A DNA stretch of 64,000 bases, from assembly GCF_029784155.1 (NCBI RefSeq), contig NC_073693.1, positions 233,631,102-233,695,101 on the forward strand, written 5' to 3'. The stretch's first letter is position 1, and each line of letters opens with the position of its first letter. The notes under the pieces were generated by a model. The model was given only the letters and a program-made list of their open reading frames with translations, was not told the origin of the DNA and searched no databases. Positions 12,866 to 23,700 of this stretch are shown piece after piece. The DNA is from Uranotaenia lowii (lineage: Eukaryota > Arthropoda > Insecta > Diptera > Culicidae). The position numbers and the translations under genes are program-made.

Positions 12866-13063
12866 TAACACATTAAGGACCGCAAAATCTACTGGATCAA
12901 ATTCTTCAAATTTTGTATCTGAGAGTTACCGAAAGTGTTATCTTTCATTTTGTAGAATATAGTTTCATGATTAAATTTATAACATTTGAGTTGTACTTCT
13001 GTATGTTGCACATTAGTGGCAAGCGAAAAATGAGATATCTCATATTTGGTCCGCAATGTGTTA
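12866..13063. mobile_element. Short MITE, 198 bp
   Basis: The left end TAACACATTAAGGACCGCAA pairs with the right end, which reads TAACACATTGCGGACC in reverse complement. That gives about 16 bp of terminal inverted repeat with two mismatches. The interior is non-coding. The flanking bases do not form an obvious duplication, so the superfamily is undetermined. Confidence 0.5.
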
Positions 13064-13151
13064 CGGATACTAGAAATTTTCAGAGGTAGATGTTATGTGG
13101 TCCATAGAACAAAGTTAGTTTTAAGATTTAATTAAAAGAAGCTTTCGTTAT

Positions 13152-13432
13152 ACTCTGCCGGCCATAAGTTTGGGATCACCACTTCAAAATCATTAAAAAA
13201 AATTTCGGTCATCTCAGCCATCTTACGACATGTTTCTTTTATATTTTTATCTATGCCTTCCTTTAGATCTCATTCGAAAAATCGATAACAAAACCTTCTT
13301 TGTGTGTTTTTGGCTAAATGTTTTTAACTTGATATGACTTGAACTTATCTTCAAGTCATAACATTTTGTAAAAACCGTACCTAAAATTCAAACCCGATTG
13401 TTTCAGGGTGGGGTGAAACGAATTTCAGATAC
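13152..13432. mobile_element. Tc1-type element remnant, left part, interrupted by a MITE
   Basis: CTGCCGGCCATAAGTTTGGG at 13155 is the inverse of the terminal sequence at 372-400, so this is the opposite end of the same family. Internal blocks (AAACCCGATTGTTTCAGGG) match 6330-6350 in inverse. At 13433 the sequence is broken by an 822-bp MITE. Any continuation of the Tc1 remnant resumes at 14258 and fades into unassigned AT-rich DNA. Confidence 0.5.
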
Positions 13433-14254
13433 GGGGGCATCCATAAATTACGTAACGCTCCTAGGGGGGGGGAGGGATTAAGCTCAAGCGTTACTAATTG
13501 TGACATAGGGGAGGGGGGGGAGGTAAGCTCATCGTTACGTAACGACTTATTCCTTAAAAAAATTAGTATACTTCATCGCAGCTATTTTGATGTCAAGCAA
13601 TTTTCGCAGAATGAGAAACAAACCACAATAGACTTAAAATTTGTAAGCTTCAACATGATTGAAACTGGTTTATAACCTTTCCGCTTTAAAGATTCTGAGA
13701 TAGACTCATAAAAAAGTGTATTGCATATTGGTAAAATAACCGTTAGAAAACCTAATATTAGGTACATTTACCCCCAAGAACTGAATTCAACCTTAAAACG
13801 GAATTTTTACTATTTTTTCTCAATTGATTTAAAAATGCAATTTTGATTATTTTGACGAATATTACTAAGTGGAGTATATTTTGCATAACAAGTTATGCTC
13901 CTTCATCAAAATAAAGTAAAGAAGGTTGATAATCAGTGAACAATCACAGATCAACTCGTAATAGGACAATCAATTTATTTTATCAGAGAGTTATCATCAA
14001 TGAGTACTAAGTAGCAATTTTAATGGATATAAATTTTGTTTTGAAGAACGATAAAAAAAAATTTATGTTAAAATTAATTTTTTGATTTTCAAATATAACT
14101 ATTCAAAAACATGAGAAGAGGGGGGGGGGGGGTAATTATCAGCGTTACGTAATTTTCATAGGGGGGTACGTCGAAGCGTTACGATTTGTGACATACGGGG
14201 GGGAGGGGGTCAGAAAAGTGCATATTTTGCGTTACGTAATTTATGGATGCCGCC
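13433..14254. mobile_element. MITE with GGGGGCATCC/GTTACGTAAC ends, copy 1
   Basis: The left terminus GGGGGCATCCATAAATTACG is inverted at the right end (…AATTTATGGATGCCGCC), followed on each side by GTAACGC. TAC flanks both ends (13430-13432 and 14255-14257), consistent with a 3-bp duplication. Sub-terminal poly-G blocks (a run of about 14 G near 14120) and internal CGTTACGTAACG palindromes are conspicuous. The element is non-coding. Copy 2 is at 44167-44937 in opposite orientation. Its superfamily is not assigned. Confidence 0.75.
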
Positions 14255-14257
14255 TAC

Positions 14258-15288
14258 CGGAAAAAAATATATTTCCTTATATATAGCATCTACTTAACAT
14301 CAGCTTACTTAGGCCCTAAGTGAAATTTTTTTGAGCATGTAAAACAAGTTCTTTTAGAAATGGGACCCGTTCGTGCGTCTGTCGAGAACAGCTTATTGTT
14401 GTTTATTGTTGTTTATAAAAAATAAAACCATAATTAACATAAGGCTATGATCATATAGAATCCGGGCAGTAACGAACGTGTGTATTTTAAAAACTCGAAA
14501 AACTTTCTATGGAGGAAATGATTGTGTTAATATAATATTTTATGTAAAAATATTTATAAAAAATTACCGTTGATTTCATGAAATATTCATACTTTATCAT
14601 CAAATCTCTTTTTTGTCTCTGCACACTTTTTTCAGTCATGTATTGATCTATTGATATTGATTTGATTTTTAACAAAGAAGCAAAACCTTTGCAAAATCAT
14701 GCACAAATTCACCAGAAAAAACCAATTGGAATCTGGTTGGAACTTTTTCATAAGTAGCCATCTCGAAGAAATTGACCTCTTAAATTCGGTTTTAACATAC
14801 ATTTCTTTGTCCATCAGAACACATCTGCCACATTTACTGATTAGTTAAGGGATCGGATTCACTGCATAATTAAGGGGTCTGCATTAAGTTATCCCCAATA
14901 ACCATAGGCTTTTTACCATAGTTGAGATCAAGGGTTCCACATTTGACACATTTGATCCAATAAAAAATTCAGATAAAATCAACAGTTCATGAGTTTCAAA
15001 TCAACAATGAAGAACTTCCAATGCAATTGTGTAAAATGATTTTTATCATGTTGTTTTGCATCGTAAATATCTCAAACATTCGTAAATTTTAAAAAAGAAA
15101 AAAAATGAATTTAAAAAAATAGGCAAGACAGTCCTTTTTATAACCAACACAACGCTGCTAAATTTATGCATTTCCGAGCTGTAGTAACGTAGCAATCACC
15201 GAAATATCCGGATACTAAATGATTATAGCTTTAATACTATGTTTAACATATTTAAATATGCTAAACATTTGCTATATATTTAGCACAT
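14258..15288. other. AT-rich spacer
   Basis: No supported gene or delimited repeat was seen. Two overlapping minus-strand frames at 14487-14814 are short and Phe/Lys/Ile-rich, as expected from composition. GTTTATTGTTGTTTAT-type simple sequence occurs near 14395. Confidence 0.4.
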
Positions 15289-15826
15289 TTAGAACTTTTC
15301 AAGCTTATTGTTTCTTAATTGATCACGATAGCTGGATGCAATCAGGCGTTTGGAGGTTGTAGTTGAAACATTAAAATCAAAGAAGGAATAATATCGCAAA
15401 AAGGTTATTTTTGCTGACCGCAAGAGGTCGCTACTACCATAGCGCGTACTTCTTGATTCCAAAGAAAGCCAGTCACGACTGCGCAGTGCTCTTTCTGGAA
15501 CATAGATGTAGCAGCGAGAAAGTATCCAAGAACATTCGATTTCATTTCGAAGAACCTTCGCTACGAACAAGGCTTGACCAATGGAATGACGATCTGACAG
15601 CGGTTGAAGACCAAGTAGGGCACAACGTTGTGCATAAGGTGGCAGATTTAGAGGGTTCTCCCACTGGCATAACACACGAATTTTCGTAGAATTGCTTCAA
15701 AACGAGCTGCCCATACAGCTTCAAATGACCACCTTACTAGATTAGCGGATTCCAAAATTTAACGGACTAGGCAGCAGTTCCGGGGTCTCAGGCAGACAGC
15801 ATCTGTGAATTCTTTGCTCAGACGTA
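15289..15826 (-). pseudogene. Non-LTR retrotransposon ORF2, C-terminal part
   Basis: The minus-strand frame ending at 15289 carries PLNLPPYAQRCALLGLQPLS and later SRSTRYGSSDLLR and FFDFNVS. This is the conserved C-terminal pattern of Jockey/CR1-like ORF2 (compare PVNLPPYEQRCRLIGLPTLA in the frame at 53973-55124). Upstream, the frame is broken by stops and shifts. The gene is physically cut at 15826 by a Tc1 element and resumes at 17483. It is non-functional. Confidence 0.8.
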
Positions 15827-17482
15827 CAGTGAGGGGCAAAATAAAGTGTCCAAATTATTTTTTTTTCAATTTCTTTTATTTTTCTGGTTAAAATTCAACG
15901 AAAACGCATCGTAATCATTTTTTAAATATTGTTTATTATGTTCTTTTCAATTTTTGTTAATGTGCGCTGTTTAAAAAAAGTTTTTCTGATAGAAAAAAAC
16001 AGTTAATATTCCAAAAAAACAGGGGCAAAATAAAGTGTCCAGATCGGTACAGCTTCAAATTGATTCAAACTGAAGGCAAACTGAAGGCAAACAAGATCGA
16101 TTTAAAAATGGGTATGGCCTCCTTCGGCCTTCAACATCTCCTACAAGTGCTTCGGTATACTTTCAACAAGGTTGTGCGAGTGTTGTGGGTCGAGTTCCTC
16201 CCACGCATGCTCCATGGCATCAAAATAAGTATTTTTAATTTGTCACACCAGTCTTATCAATCAGAGCATCGAGGATGGCCCACAGATTTTCGATGGGGTT
16301 CAGATCAGGACTCTGTGGGGGCCATTCAAGGGGTTTGATGCGACAGGAACGGGAAAATAACTTCACCAGATTGGCCGTATGCTTCGGATCGTTATTCTGC
16401 TGTAAAACGACGCGCCCTTCGAGGCCCGTCTTGATGGGGAATACCTCGAGGTTTTCCCGCAGGATATTGGAATATGACTCAGCTGTCATGATTCCGTCAA
16501 TTTTTACCAAATTGCCCACCTCACCCCGAGAAAAGCACCCCCACACCATCACGTTACCTCCTCCGTGCTTGACTGTTCCTTGGATATGGCGATCTTGAAG
16601 CTCCTCACATTTGCGCCACATATGATCCCGCTTCTTCCGGTTGAATAGCTCGAATTTGGATTCGTCGGCCCACAACAATGTTTTCCAGTACTCGAGCCGT
16701 TTATCGGCGTGTTCCTTGACGAATTTGAGCCGCTTAGCCTTGTTCACCTGGCTGATGAAAGGCCTTCTCACTGCGATCTTTCTATGGTACTCCTTTACAT
16801 GGATGCGGCGACGGACAGTACAACGCAATACCGAAAATTGGAGCTCTTCCTGTATCTGCCGGATCGTTATTATTGCGTTTTCTTCACTTCAAGAATGATT
16901 TTCTTGTCCGTTCTGGCATCTGTCTTGGGCTTCAGTCCTCTTCCTGGGCGATCCATCTCCGATCCGAACGTTTTCATCTTCTTCATGATTTTTGATACCG
17001 CTGTGTTGCTGATTTCGTAGTGCTTGGCCACTTCCCGGTGCGTTTAACCGTTATTCACATCACGAACAACCAGTTTCCGGATGGACAACGGAATGGAACC
17101 AGAAATTTATGCGTTCTTTACTTTACAACTTATTCGAATGTAGACACCTGTTTGAATACTCCAGAGCCAAGCCAGTTGTTTATGAAACGTCAAAATACAC
17201 AAAACAAACAAATTCGAGGGGCCTCGCGATGGAAACTCATCGAAATTATATTGATTTTTGAGTTGGACACTTTATTTTGCCCATTTTTTTATGGAATATT
17301 AATTGTTTTTTTCTATCAGAAAAACTTTCTTTTTTTTACCAGCGCAACATTAACAAAAATTAAAATGAACATAATAAACAATATTTTAAAAATGATTACG
17401 ATGTGTTTTCATTGAATTTTAACCAGAAAAATAAAAGAAATGATAAAAAAATAATTTGGACACTTTATTTTGCCCCTCACTG
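15827..17482 (-). mobile_element. Tc1 element with IR/DR termini, 1656 bp
   Basis: The element begins CAGTGAGGGGCAAAATAAAG and ends with its inverse, flanked by TA at 15825-15826 and 17483-17484. The inverted repeats are long: left 15827 to about 16040 and right about 17265 to 17482. Each contains a second GGGGCAAAATAAAGTGTCC-type copy at its inner edge (16022-16040; 17265-17282). This is the indirect/direct repeat arrangement known from the Sleeping Beauty/Tc1 group. It sits inside a decayed LINE and encodes a broken DD34E transposase on the minus strand. Confidence 0.93.
16102..17110 (-). pseudogene. Tc1 transposase (DD34E), inactivated
   Basis: This would catalyse cut-and-paste excision of its own element. 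The N-terminal part shows a helix-turn-helix block (THREVAKHYEISNTAVSKIM). The best frame (16235-16828) contains WADESKFELF with the first catalytic Asp, GGGNVMVWGCFS, and SPDLNPIENLW with the catalytic Glu. The spacing from residue 145 to 180 is DD34E, but residue 145 is Asn (codon at 16394-16396) in QQNNDPKH, where the family has Asp. Other damage: an in-frame stop at 17044-17046, a frameshift near 16872-16878, another near 16238, and a stop at 16141-16143 in the C-terminal tail, which otherwise ends at 16102. No start codon is clear. It is a dead copy. Confidence 0.9.
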
Positions 17483-19109
17483 TATGATAAATCCTAGCAT
17501 TCGGTTAGCTTTTTCTAGTGTAGCACAATAGTGACGCCTTAATGTCTTATGGCTATCCAAAACAACGCCTTGGTCCTTTAGTTCATTGACTCGCTGTAGC
17601 AGTTCGCCCAGTCTATTATAGCCATACAAAATTGGAAGTTTATTGCGTCCAAATGTTATGATAGAATACTTGGAGACACTCAAGGCCAGTAAGTTGACAG
17701 CACACCAGTTCGCAGCTGTATCAAGGAAACGCTGTAATATTTAACAATCTGCTAAACTGTTTATACCTAATCAGAAAATTTTTAAAGTCGTCCGCGTACA
17801 GGAGCGCCCTACAACCAGCAAGTAGCAAGTTTATACCATTGCAGAACAGCGTAAACAGTAGAGGGCCCAAATTACTACCCTGCGGTACCCCTGAATTTCG
17901 TGATAAATAAACTGAGTCAAATGCAGCAGTGATGTCGGTTTACATTGCGTCAACTTATTTGCCACCATCAAAATTGCAAATGCAGAATGAAGTAAAAACT
18001 GACAAATTTGACGTTACGGAGCGTTTCGAAAAAATCCGCACTGATTGTCTGAGATCCAGTTCCGACAAGCTGAAAACATAACATCATTTACAATTCTCTT
18101 TTTTTGAAAATTGGGCTCATACACGATCGTTTTCAGATGGTAGGAAATTGTTGCTGTCTTGGAGACTGATTAAAAATATGAGTAAGAGGCTTAAGAAGTG
18201 CAGTGCTACACGCAGATATTCCATCCTGTCCAGCTGATGTATAGTATTTCAAATTTTTAATTGCCTCTAAAACCATTCCCTCGCTCACAACAAACACGTC
18301 AATATTCGACATATCGATGAGCAACTGTGTGACGGCTGCGTTAATTTGATCTGCAGTTGTATAATAAGGTGAATAAGTCGAATAAGTTGAAAATACACTA
18401 GAGAAATGCTTAGCAAAATGTCTACATTTTTCAGCAGGTGATTTGGCAGTTCTGTGATGATGCAGCACCGCAGGAAGGCTAGATTCTTTCCGTTTGGTGT
18501 TGACAAATTACCAAAACTTTTTTGAATTGCGACGAAGTTCGCTCTGAGTGCGATCCACATAGCGGCGATAGCATGGTCGATTGTAGACGCGTTATTGTCT
18601 GGTAGCGGTGTTAAGTTGCATTTTAATTAATGGGCACCTGGTGTTACTAAATAGTCGTAGCATAACTGCGGAGAATGTGCTGGTACATCTTTGGAGTCGT
18701 TTTCGAATAGAATTTGGTACATCAAGTCGAAGTCAGCACGGCGGAAATCTCGAGCAGATGGGTCAAAAACTTCAACAAAATCGATCGGCATCGGAAATCG
18801 ATATCGATTTATCGATCGAGTTCGGGTATCGTACTCAAGTGGAGGATAAACGTTCACCTTTACGACGGCATCACTGGCTTCGACAATGGTGCTAATCAAA
18901 AGGGAGTCATCCTTAAAAACCAGATCAAGCGTTCGGTTTTGGAGGTTTCGTATATCGTTTTGTTGGTGCAATCCATTCAATACAGTTCCATCCAACAATG
19001 AAGCCACCAGATTGTCGCAATGAGTAGGGACCCACAATAATTGCGGTTGGTTGAAATCGTCAAGAAACCACACGATGGATGTTGCAACTACGCGCTTGTT
19101 ATAGCACAC
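17483..19109 (-). pseudogene. Non-LTR retrotransposon ORF2, endonuclease and RT part
   Basis: The minus strand runs from an endonuclease C-terminal part (18627-19109, with FLDDFNQPQLLW resembling the GDFN.P block of APE-type endonucleases, and LDLVF) into RT. The RT includes a pre-catalytic block (18133-18468: AGQDGI, FNQS), then GVPQGSNLGPLLF near 17880 and ALLYADD near 17790-17800. The motifs are in the right order but in different frames, and most of the fingers domain between about 18130 and 17900 is missing or unreadable. The downstream part continues at 15826 beyond the Tc1 insertion. Probably Jockey/CR1-like; truncated at the 5-prime side. Confidence 0.8.
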
Positions 19110-19140
19110 GTCCGGGGCTTTACGAAACTACTTGGATGAT

Positions 19141-19840
19141 TCCCGACGAAGACGTCATCCTACACCGACTCGAGTGACTCAACCGCCTACGACATGTAGT
19201 CACTCTATCCGAGAGTATTTCGACTGCGAAGAAGGTCAAGTCTTACGACGTACCTAGCAGTCTTACGACATACGTAGGAGTTAACGTCTTACCTTTGTAC
19301 GCTTTACTGCTAGGATCGGACGCACACTACTCGAAGGCCCCCCGCCGAAAAGACATTCTACTCCGACCGTGGTTCGGTCTTCCTCCTTTTTTTGGCTGGC
19401 AACTTTGGCGCTGGCAACCCTAGACTTTTTGCCCACCGTGTGCCGAATCGAGAGCTGCTTATCCTAGACTTGCGCCTGTCACAGCACACGTACGAGTCTT
19501 ACGACTCAGAGTGATCCCGACAGTGATGTCATGCTACCTCAAATGGCTCGTCCGACGGCGACGTGAGACCACTCTACCCGAGAGTATCTCGCGACGCGAA
19601 AACCCTTCCCCCTACGAGTTCGACTGCGGAGAAGGTCATGTCTTATCCCCGCAACCTCCGTCGCAGAGGGCGCGTTCTACGTAACGGTGGAGATATCCTA
19701 CACACGCACGCGAAGTACCAGGCAGCTCGGCATACGAAGAAGGTAAAGTTTGCTAAGTTCAGACGCACACTACTCAAATGCTCCTCGACGAAGGATCACC
19801 CTACACCCGTAGCTGACAGGCGCTGGTTCCAACTCCTCTG
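19141..19840 (-). repeat. Duplicated 3-prime-UTR-like segment of R1-type element
   Basis: Blocks such as CACTCTAYCCGAGAGTATYT, GACTGCGRAGAAGGTCA and GACGCACACTACTC occur twice in the same order (about 19198-19345 and 19571-19775). The region therefore holds two imperfect copies of one segment. It lies immediately downstream, on the minus strand, of the R1-like coding remnant, as a 3-prime UTR would. It is GC-richer than its surroundings. The open frame at 19563-19961 on the plus strand is not supported. Confidence 0.5.
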
Positions 19841-20793
19841 CAGGGCAGTCATGATCCGGGTGAACCCATCGCTGATCACGCGCCAAGTATTAGCAACCTC
19901 ACACATCCTCCGCACGATGTTGTCGGCTGTCGTGTCTGGTCCTCAGGCGGCAAGCATGTAAGCGCGTACCCCTTCGAATCTCGGACAGTTGAACACTACG
20001 TGCTCTAGTGTCTCTACTGTGTCATCGCAGGTAGGGCAGAATGGCGAGTCCACGTGTCCAAACCGATGATGAACCGATGCAGCATGTCATGCTCGCCAAT
20101 ACCCTCTTTCTGCTGACGCAGTCTTGAGACGCAGTCTCAGAAGTTCGTCGTAAACAATGTCCGTCAGTACCCGGCCAAGTATCGATCCTCGTGGAACCTC
20201 TGCCGAGACAACACTCACTGTTTCCAATCCCTTGCCGGTCATATACTGTAGTTGGCGGTTACGGAAGTAACGATCCGCCATCCTACAGATAAATGCCGGA
20301 ATTCTCATACGAATGAGCGACGACGCAATTGCTGCCCAACTAACGCTGTTGGAGGTGTTCTCCACGTCAAGGTCAAGGTGCACAAAACCATTGCGCAAAA
20401 CCAATCTCCTCTTTTCTTCTTCAGCCTTGCTTCGTCTGCTCCTTCGATGACTAGTCGAAGACATCCACCGTGCTACGGCCTTTCCGAAAACCAAACTGTT
20501 TCACAAAGGCCGTTCACGCCCTCGGAGTAGAGCTGTATCCTGCTCTGGACCACCTTCTCTAGCACCCTTCCAGCAGTATCCAGGAGACATATCGAGCGAT
20601 AAGCTGATGGGTTACCTGGTGGCTTACCCGGTTTTGGCAGGAGCATCAATTGCTGCCGCTTCCACACGTCTGTGAATACCCTCTCATCTAAATACTGTTG
20701 CAGTGATGACCATTTCAGGATGTTTCATGAACGCGGTCTTCACTGCTACGTTAGGAATGGCATCCGAACCAGGTGCTTTGTTCAACTGGAGGG
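19841..20793 (-). pseudogene. R1-clade retrotransposon ORF2, internally deleted
   Basis: The minus strand from 20793 reads LNKAPGSDAIPN. After a frameshift it reads VWKRQQLMLLPKPGKPPGNP with YRSICLLDTAGRVLEKV (20473-20667), then AEEEKR, VSWAAIASSLIRMRIPAFIC and VPRGSILG (20087-20494). These are R1-clade RT blocks. Instead of the YADD block, the sequence then jumps to HRFGHVDSPFCPTCDD and LEHVVFNCPRFEGVR (about 19990-20090), the Cys/His motif near the C-terminus. Palm motif C, thumb and the region up to the zinc motif are thus deleted. VPRG instead of VPQG and several stops confirm decay. Confidence 0.85.
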
Positions 20794-20795
20794 AC

Positions 20796-20995
20796 TAGGT
20801 ACAGTACGAGATGTGTGAAAAGAGAAGTTACATGAGATGTGGGACGTGTAACGTGGAAAGTTAGATGTGAGATGTTGCATGTTAGAAGTGAGGTGTGAGA
20901 AGTGATATTTCAGAAGTGAGATGTGAGGCGTGTGACGTGTGCTGTGAGACGTGAGACATGAGAAGTGAGACGTTAGAAAGGTTTTAAGCCTGTCC
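20796..20995. repeat. Degenerate GTGAGA(A/C)GT minisatellite
   Basis: Words of the type GTGAGATGT, GTGAGAAGT, GTGAGACGT and GTTAGAAGT follow each other at roughly 8-14 bp spacing. The vocabulary is similar to, but not the same as, the TGAGACCTGAGACA array at 25825-26185. Minus-strand Ser/His/Thr-rich frames here are by-products. Confidence 0.65.
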
Positions 20996-21479
20996 CACGT
21001 CACTTGTCTCACGGCTGATTTCTCACGCATTTACGTATTCAAAACTAAGAACAAAATTACAATTCAATTTTCCAGGATAAAATTCAATATAAGCATGTGT
21101 GGATCCACTTTTTGTAAAATGATAAGTCGTGGATAGTCAATACACTACTGGCCTTCACTGGAAATACGGAAGCAAAATTTAACCATCTGTCAAATTCTAA
21201 CCTTATTTTCTCGATGACGTCTGTTGTTGACTATGCTTATTTGCTAACGAAATGAACCTCGTTTCATGTTACAATCCATATCAATAAACCGTTCACGCCT
21301 TCATTTAACATCAGTGATTCTTAATGAAAATATTTGATTCATTGATTTCACCGATGGGCGGTTCCTAAATTTTAATTGCTTAAACGAGTTAGGGGGTTCT
21401 TCCTGTTTTTTAAGTGACAATCAAAATATGAGAGTGGTTAAATTGGTTTAAAAATTCCTACCCCATACCGGAGTATTTG

Positions 21480-23700
21480 TTGCTCTCGTTGCTCTATTTA
21501 CAAATCTCCAACCACCTACCACTACCGGCTTTGCCTTTGTAGCTTAGCTTAGCCTATAGCTTAGCTAGATGATGCCAAAAGGAAAGCACAATAGTTAGAG
21601 TAGGTACCTACAGCAAAAGTTGGACATTTTCATTATTACAGTAGAGCTGAACATCGCATCGCACATCGTCATCATCATCATCGTCATGTTGTAACATCAT
21701 CATCATGGTTCATTCAGGCAGGGGCAGTCTCTCTCGATAAAACTACCCCATCGTAGCCCGTCTGCTTATGATGATGTCGGTTGAGTTGAATGATTTCGGT
21801 ACGGATATGGATGGACGAAACACCAGAAAACAAACCCCTTGTTTGGTGGGACCCTAACGTATAAGTATGTATGTACGACGACGACGTGTACACAAAAGAA
21901 GCAGCGAAGGAAGAAAAAACAAAAACAAAAACAGAAACAGCAGCAATAATGGCAACAACAAAACGGCACCAACCTTAACCGAACAGGCGGAACGGAACGG
22001 AACGGCACTGACAATGCCAATCCAACCAAATCTGAACGTTTGGGCTGTTGTTTGGTTTGTCTTATATGTATGTAGATAGATGCATTTCGGGGGAGACCCC
22101 GCGAATTGGATGGTAGATGAAGGGGAAAAAGAACTGCGTTAAAGTGGCGACGAGGATGGGAATTGGGAAGTAATTCACAAAACGGAGTCAACCTGCCTTG
22201 CAAACGGACTACGACGTCTCGGTTGGGTTTGGTTTGTCGCAGATTATGGTGTACGAATCGCGAGAGAGAGAGGGAGAAGAGCAGCGATAATGAGGGAGCA
22301 GAAAAGCGGGTTATTGCATAGTCGTCGACGACAACGTCAAGAACGAACCAAACCAGCAACCCAAAGCAAAGGCTCAGGGTACAAAGCAAATTGACAAAAA
22401 CAGATGGATACGGCACACGGTGCAAAGTGTGAACACAAAACATACTGCTAGAAGAAACGGCAACAGCAGAGAGTGGACAGAGAGATAACCGGTAAAAGTG
22501 CCACCAACAACCAAGCACCCGGGCCAAGCGCTATGACGGACGAGCTGAGCTGAAGTTGATGATGGGTGTGTAGAAGGAGGTAGGGAGCGGAAACTTTGAA
22601 AACGGAATCGTTTGAGGCTCCGGCAAAGAAAAATTATGGAATTCTCGGTAGGTTGTTGGGAATTGCGAAGGGTTTTTTTCTTCTCTAGGACGGACGAATC
22701 GTTTGTCGTAGGCAAAGCATGATATAAGCTATAAGGTACAAAGGCAACCAAGCAAGCGAAGGAAGTTTGAATCGGAACCCTCTTCAAGGGTGATCCGTTG
22801 GATACAAGTACAAGCTCGCTAGACATCATCGCTAATAGAGAAAGAGATCTCCGGGCGCACAAGTGGCGGCAGAAGGAGAGCAGCTTGAGTGCTTTGTGGA
22901 ATTCGCAGTGAGAGCAAAAAGCACTGAGCAACCGGCACCCACCAACACATCCGCAGTAGGCTGTGGAAGAGTGTGTTAGTTTGAGAAACAGAGCACTCTT
23001 CACTCACTCAGAGTTCTCAGTGCTCAAAAGGCTCTCGCTAACCGCACTCATGGAGGGCGAATGGGTGATTCCGAAAAACAGTTAAAGCACTAAACATGAA
23101 ATGATATATGGTGCTGGCTTGCTTGTATGTTGAATGGAGATTGTTCGAAACCGCGCGCGCGGAGTTTTAATTTTCTGAGCAGTCTGGATTTTAAAAACAA
23201 GGAAGCCGCTGCTGTCAAACGCTGAGTGCTCCCGCTTACAGATCGGTGAGCGAGCGCACGCGTGTGCACTTTTTATCGTCGACTCTCCTCTGCCTGTGAT
23301 ATAAATTTTTCGATTATGGGAGCTTCCCCAATCGAGAGAGAGTGTGTAGAGTGGATGGCGGAAAACACTAAATGAGTGTTGTGCGATCTTGGGAAAAACG
23401 TTTTTGTCTGTTTGGTTAGCATCGGAAACAGCTTATAGCCAGCCCACTGACACTGACTGTCGACGTCGTCACTCGTTCGTTGATGACTTTGTAAAGGCGA
23501 ACGGAATCGGAATATACGCCGCCACCGCCTTTTACTTCCACTCGAAATTGAATCTTTCCAGGCGGCCGTCCGTCGCTCGTCTGTGTGGTGGCGCTTCTTC
23601 AAGATTGTACGGATGGATGATTTGTTGTGCGAAGGGTGATAATTCATGATACCCATCTGTAGGTCTAGATGGGTGCTTAGGCAGATGCGAATGCGATAAA
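21480..23700. other. Higher-GC single-copy island C (possible promoter/5-prime-UTR)
   Basis: This is the largest non-repetitive island. It holds ATCATCATC runs near 21670-21710, an A/C-rich + strand (AACAAAAACAAAAACAGAAA, AAACCAGCAACCCAAAG) resembling long insect 5-prime UTRs, GAGAGAGAGAG, and a CpG-rich part at about 22840-23280 (CCGCGCGCGCGG, GAGCGAGCGCACGCGTG). Long minus-strand frames (21766-22527, 22374-23003, 23273-23878) are Cys/Phe/Ser-rich low-complexity translations without domains. I read the region as a candidate regulatory or untranslated exon area, not as coding. Confidence 0.3.

Noticed and set aside
21766..23003. Two long minus-strand frames (253 and 209 codons) in island C
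   Set aside because: They are Cys-, Phe- and Ser-rich and overlap each other. They lack any recognisable motif and look like the complement of an A/C-rich, UTR-like strand.
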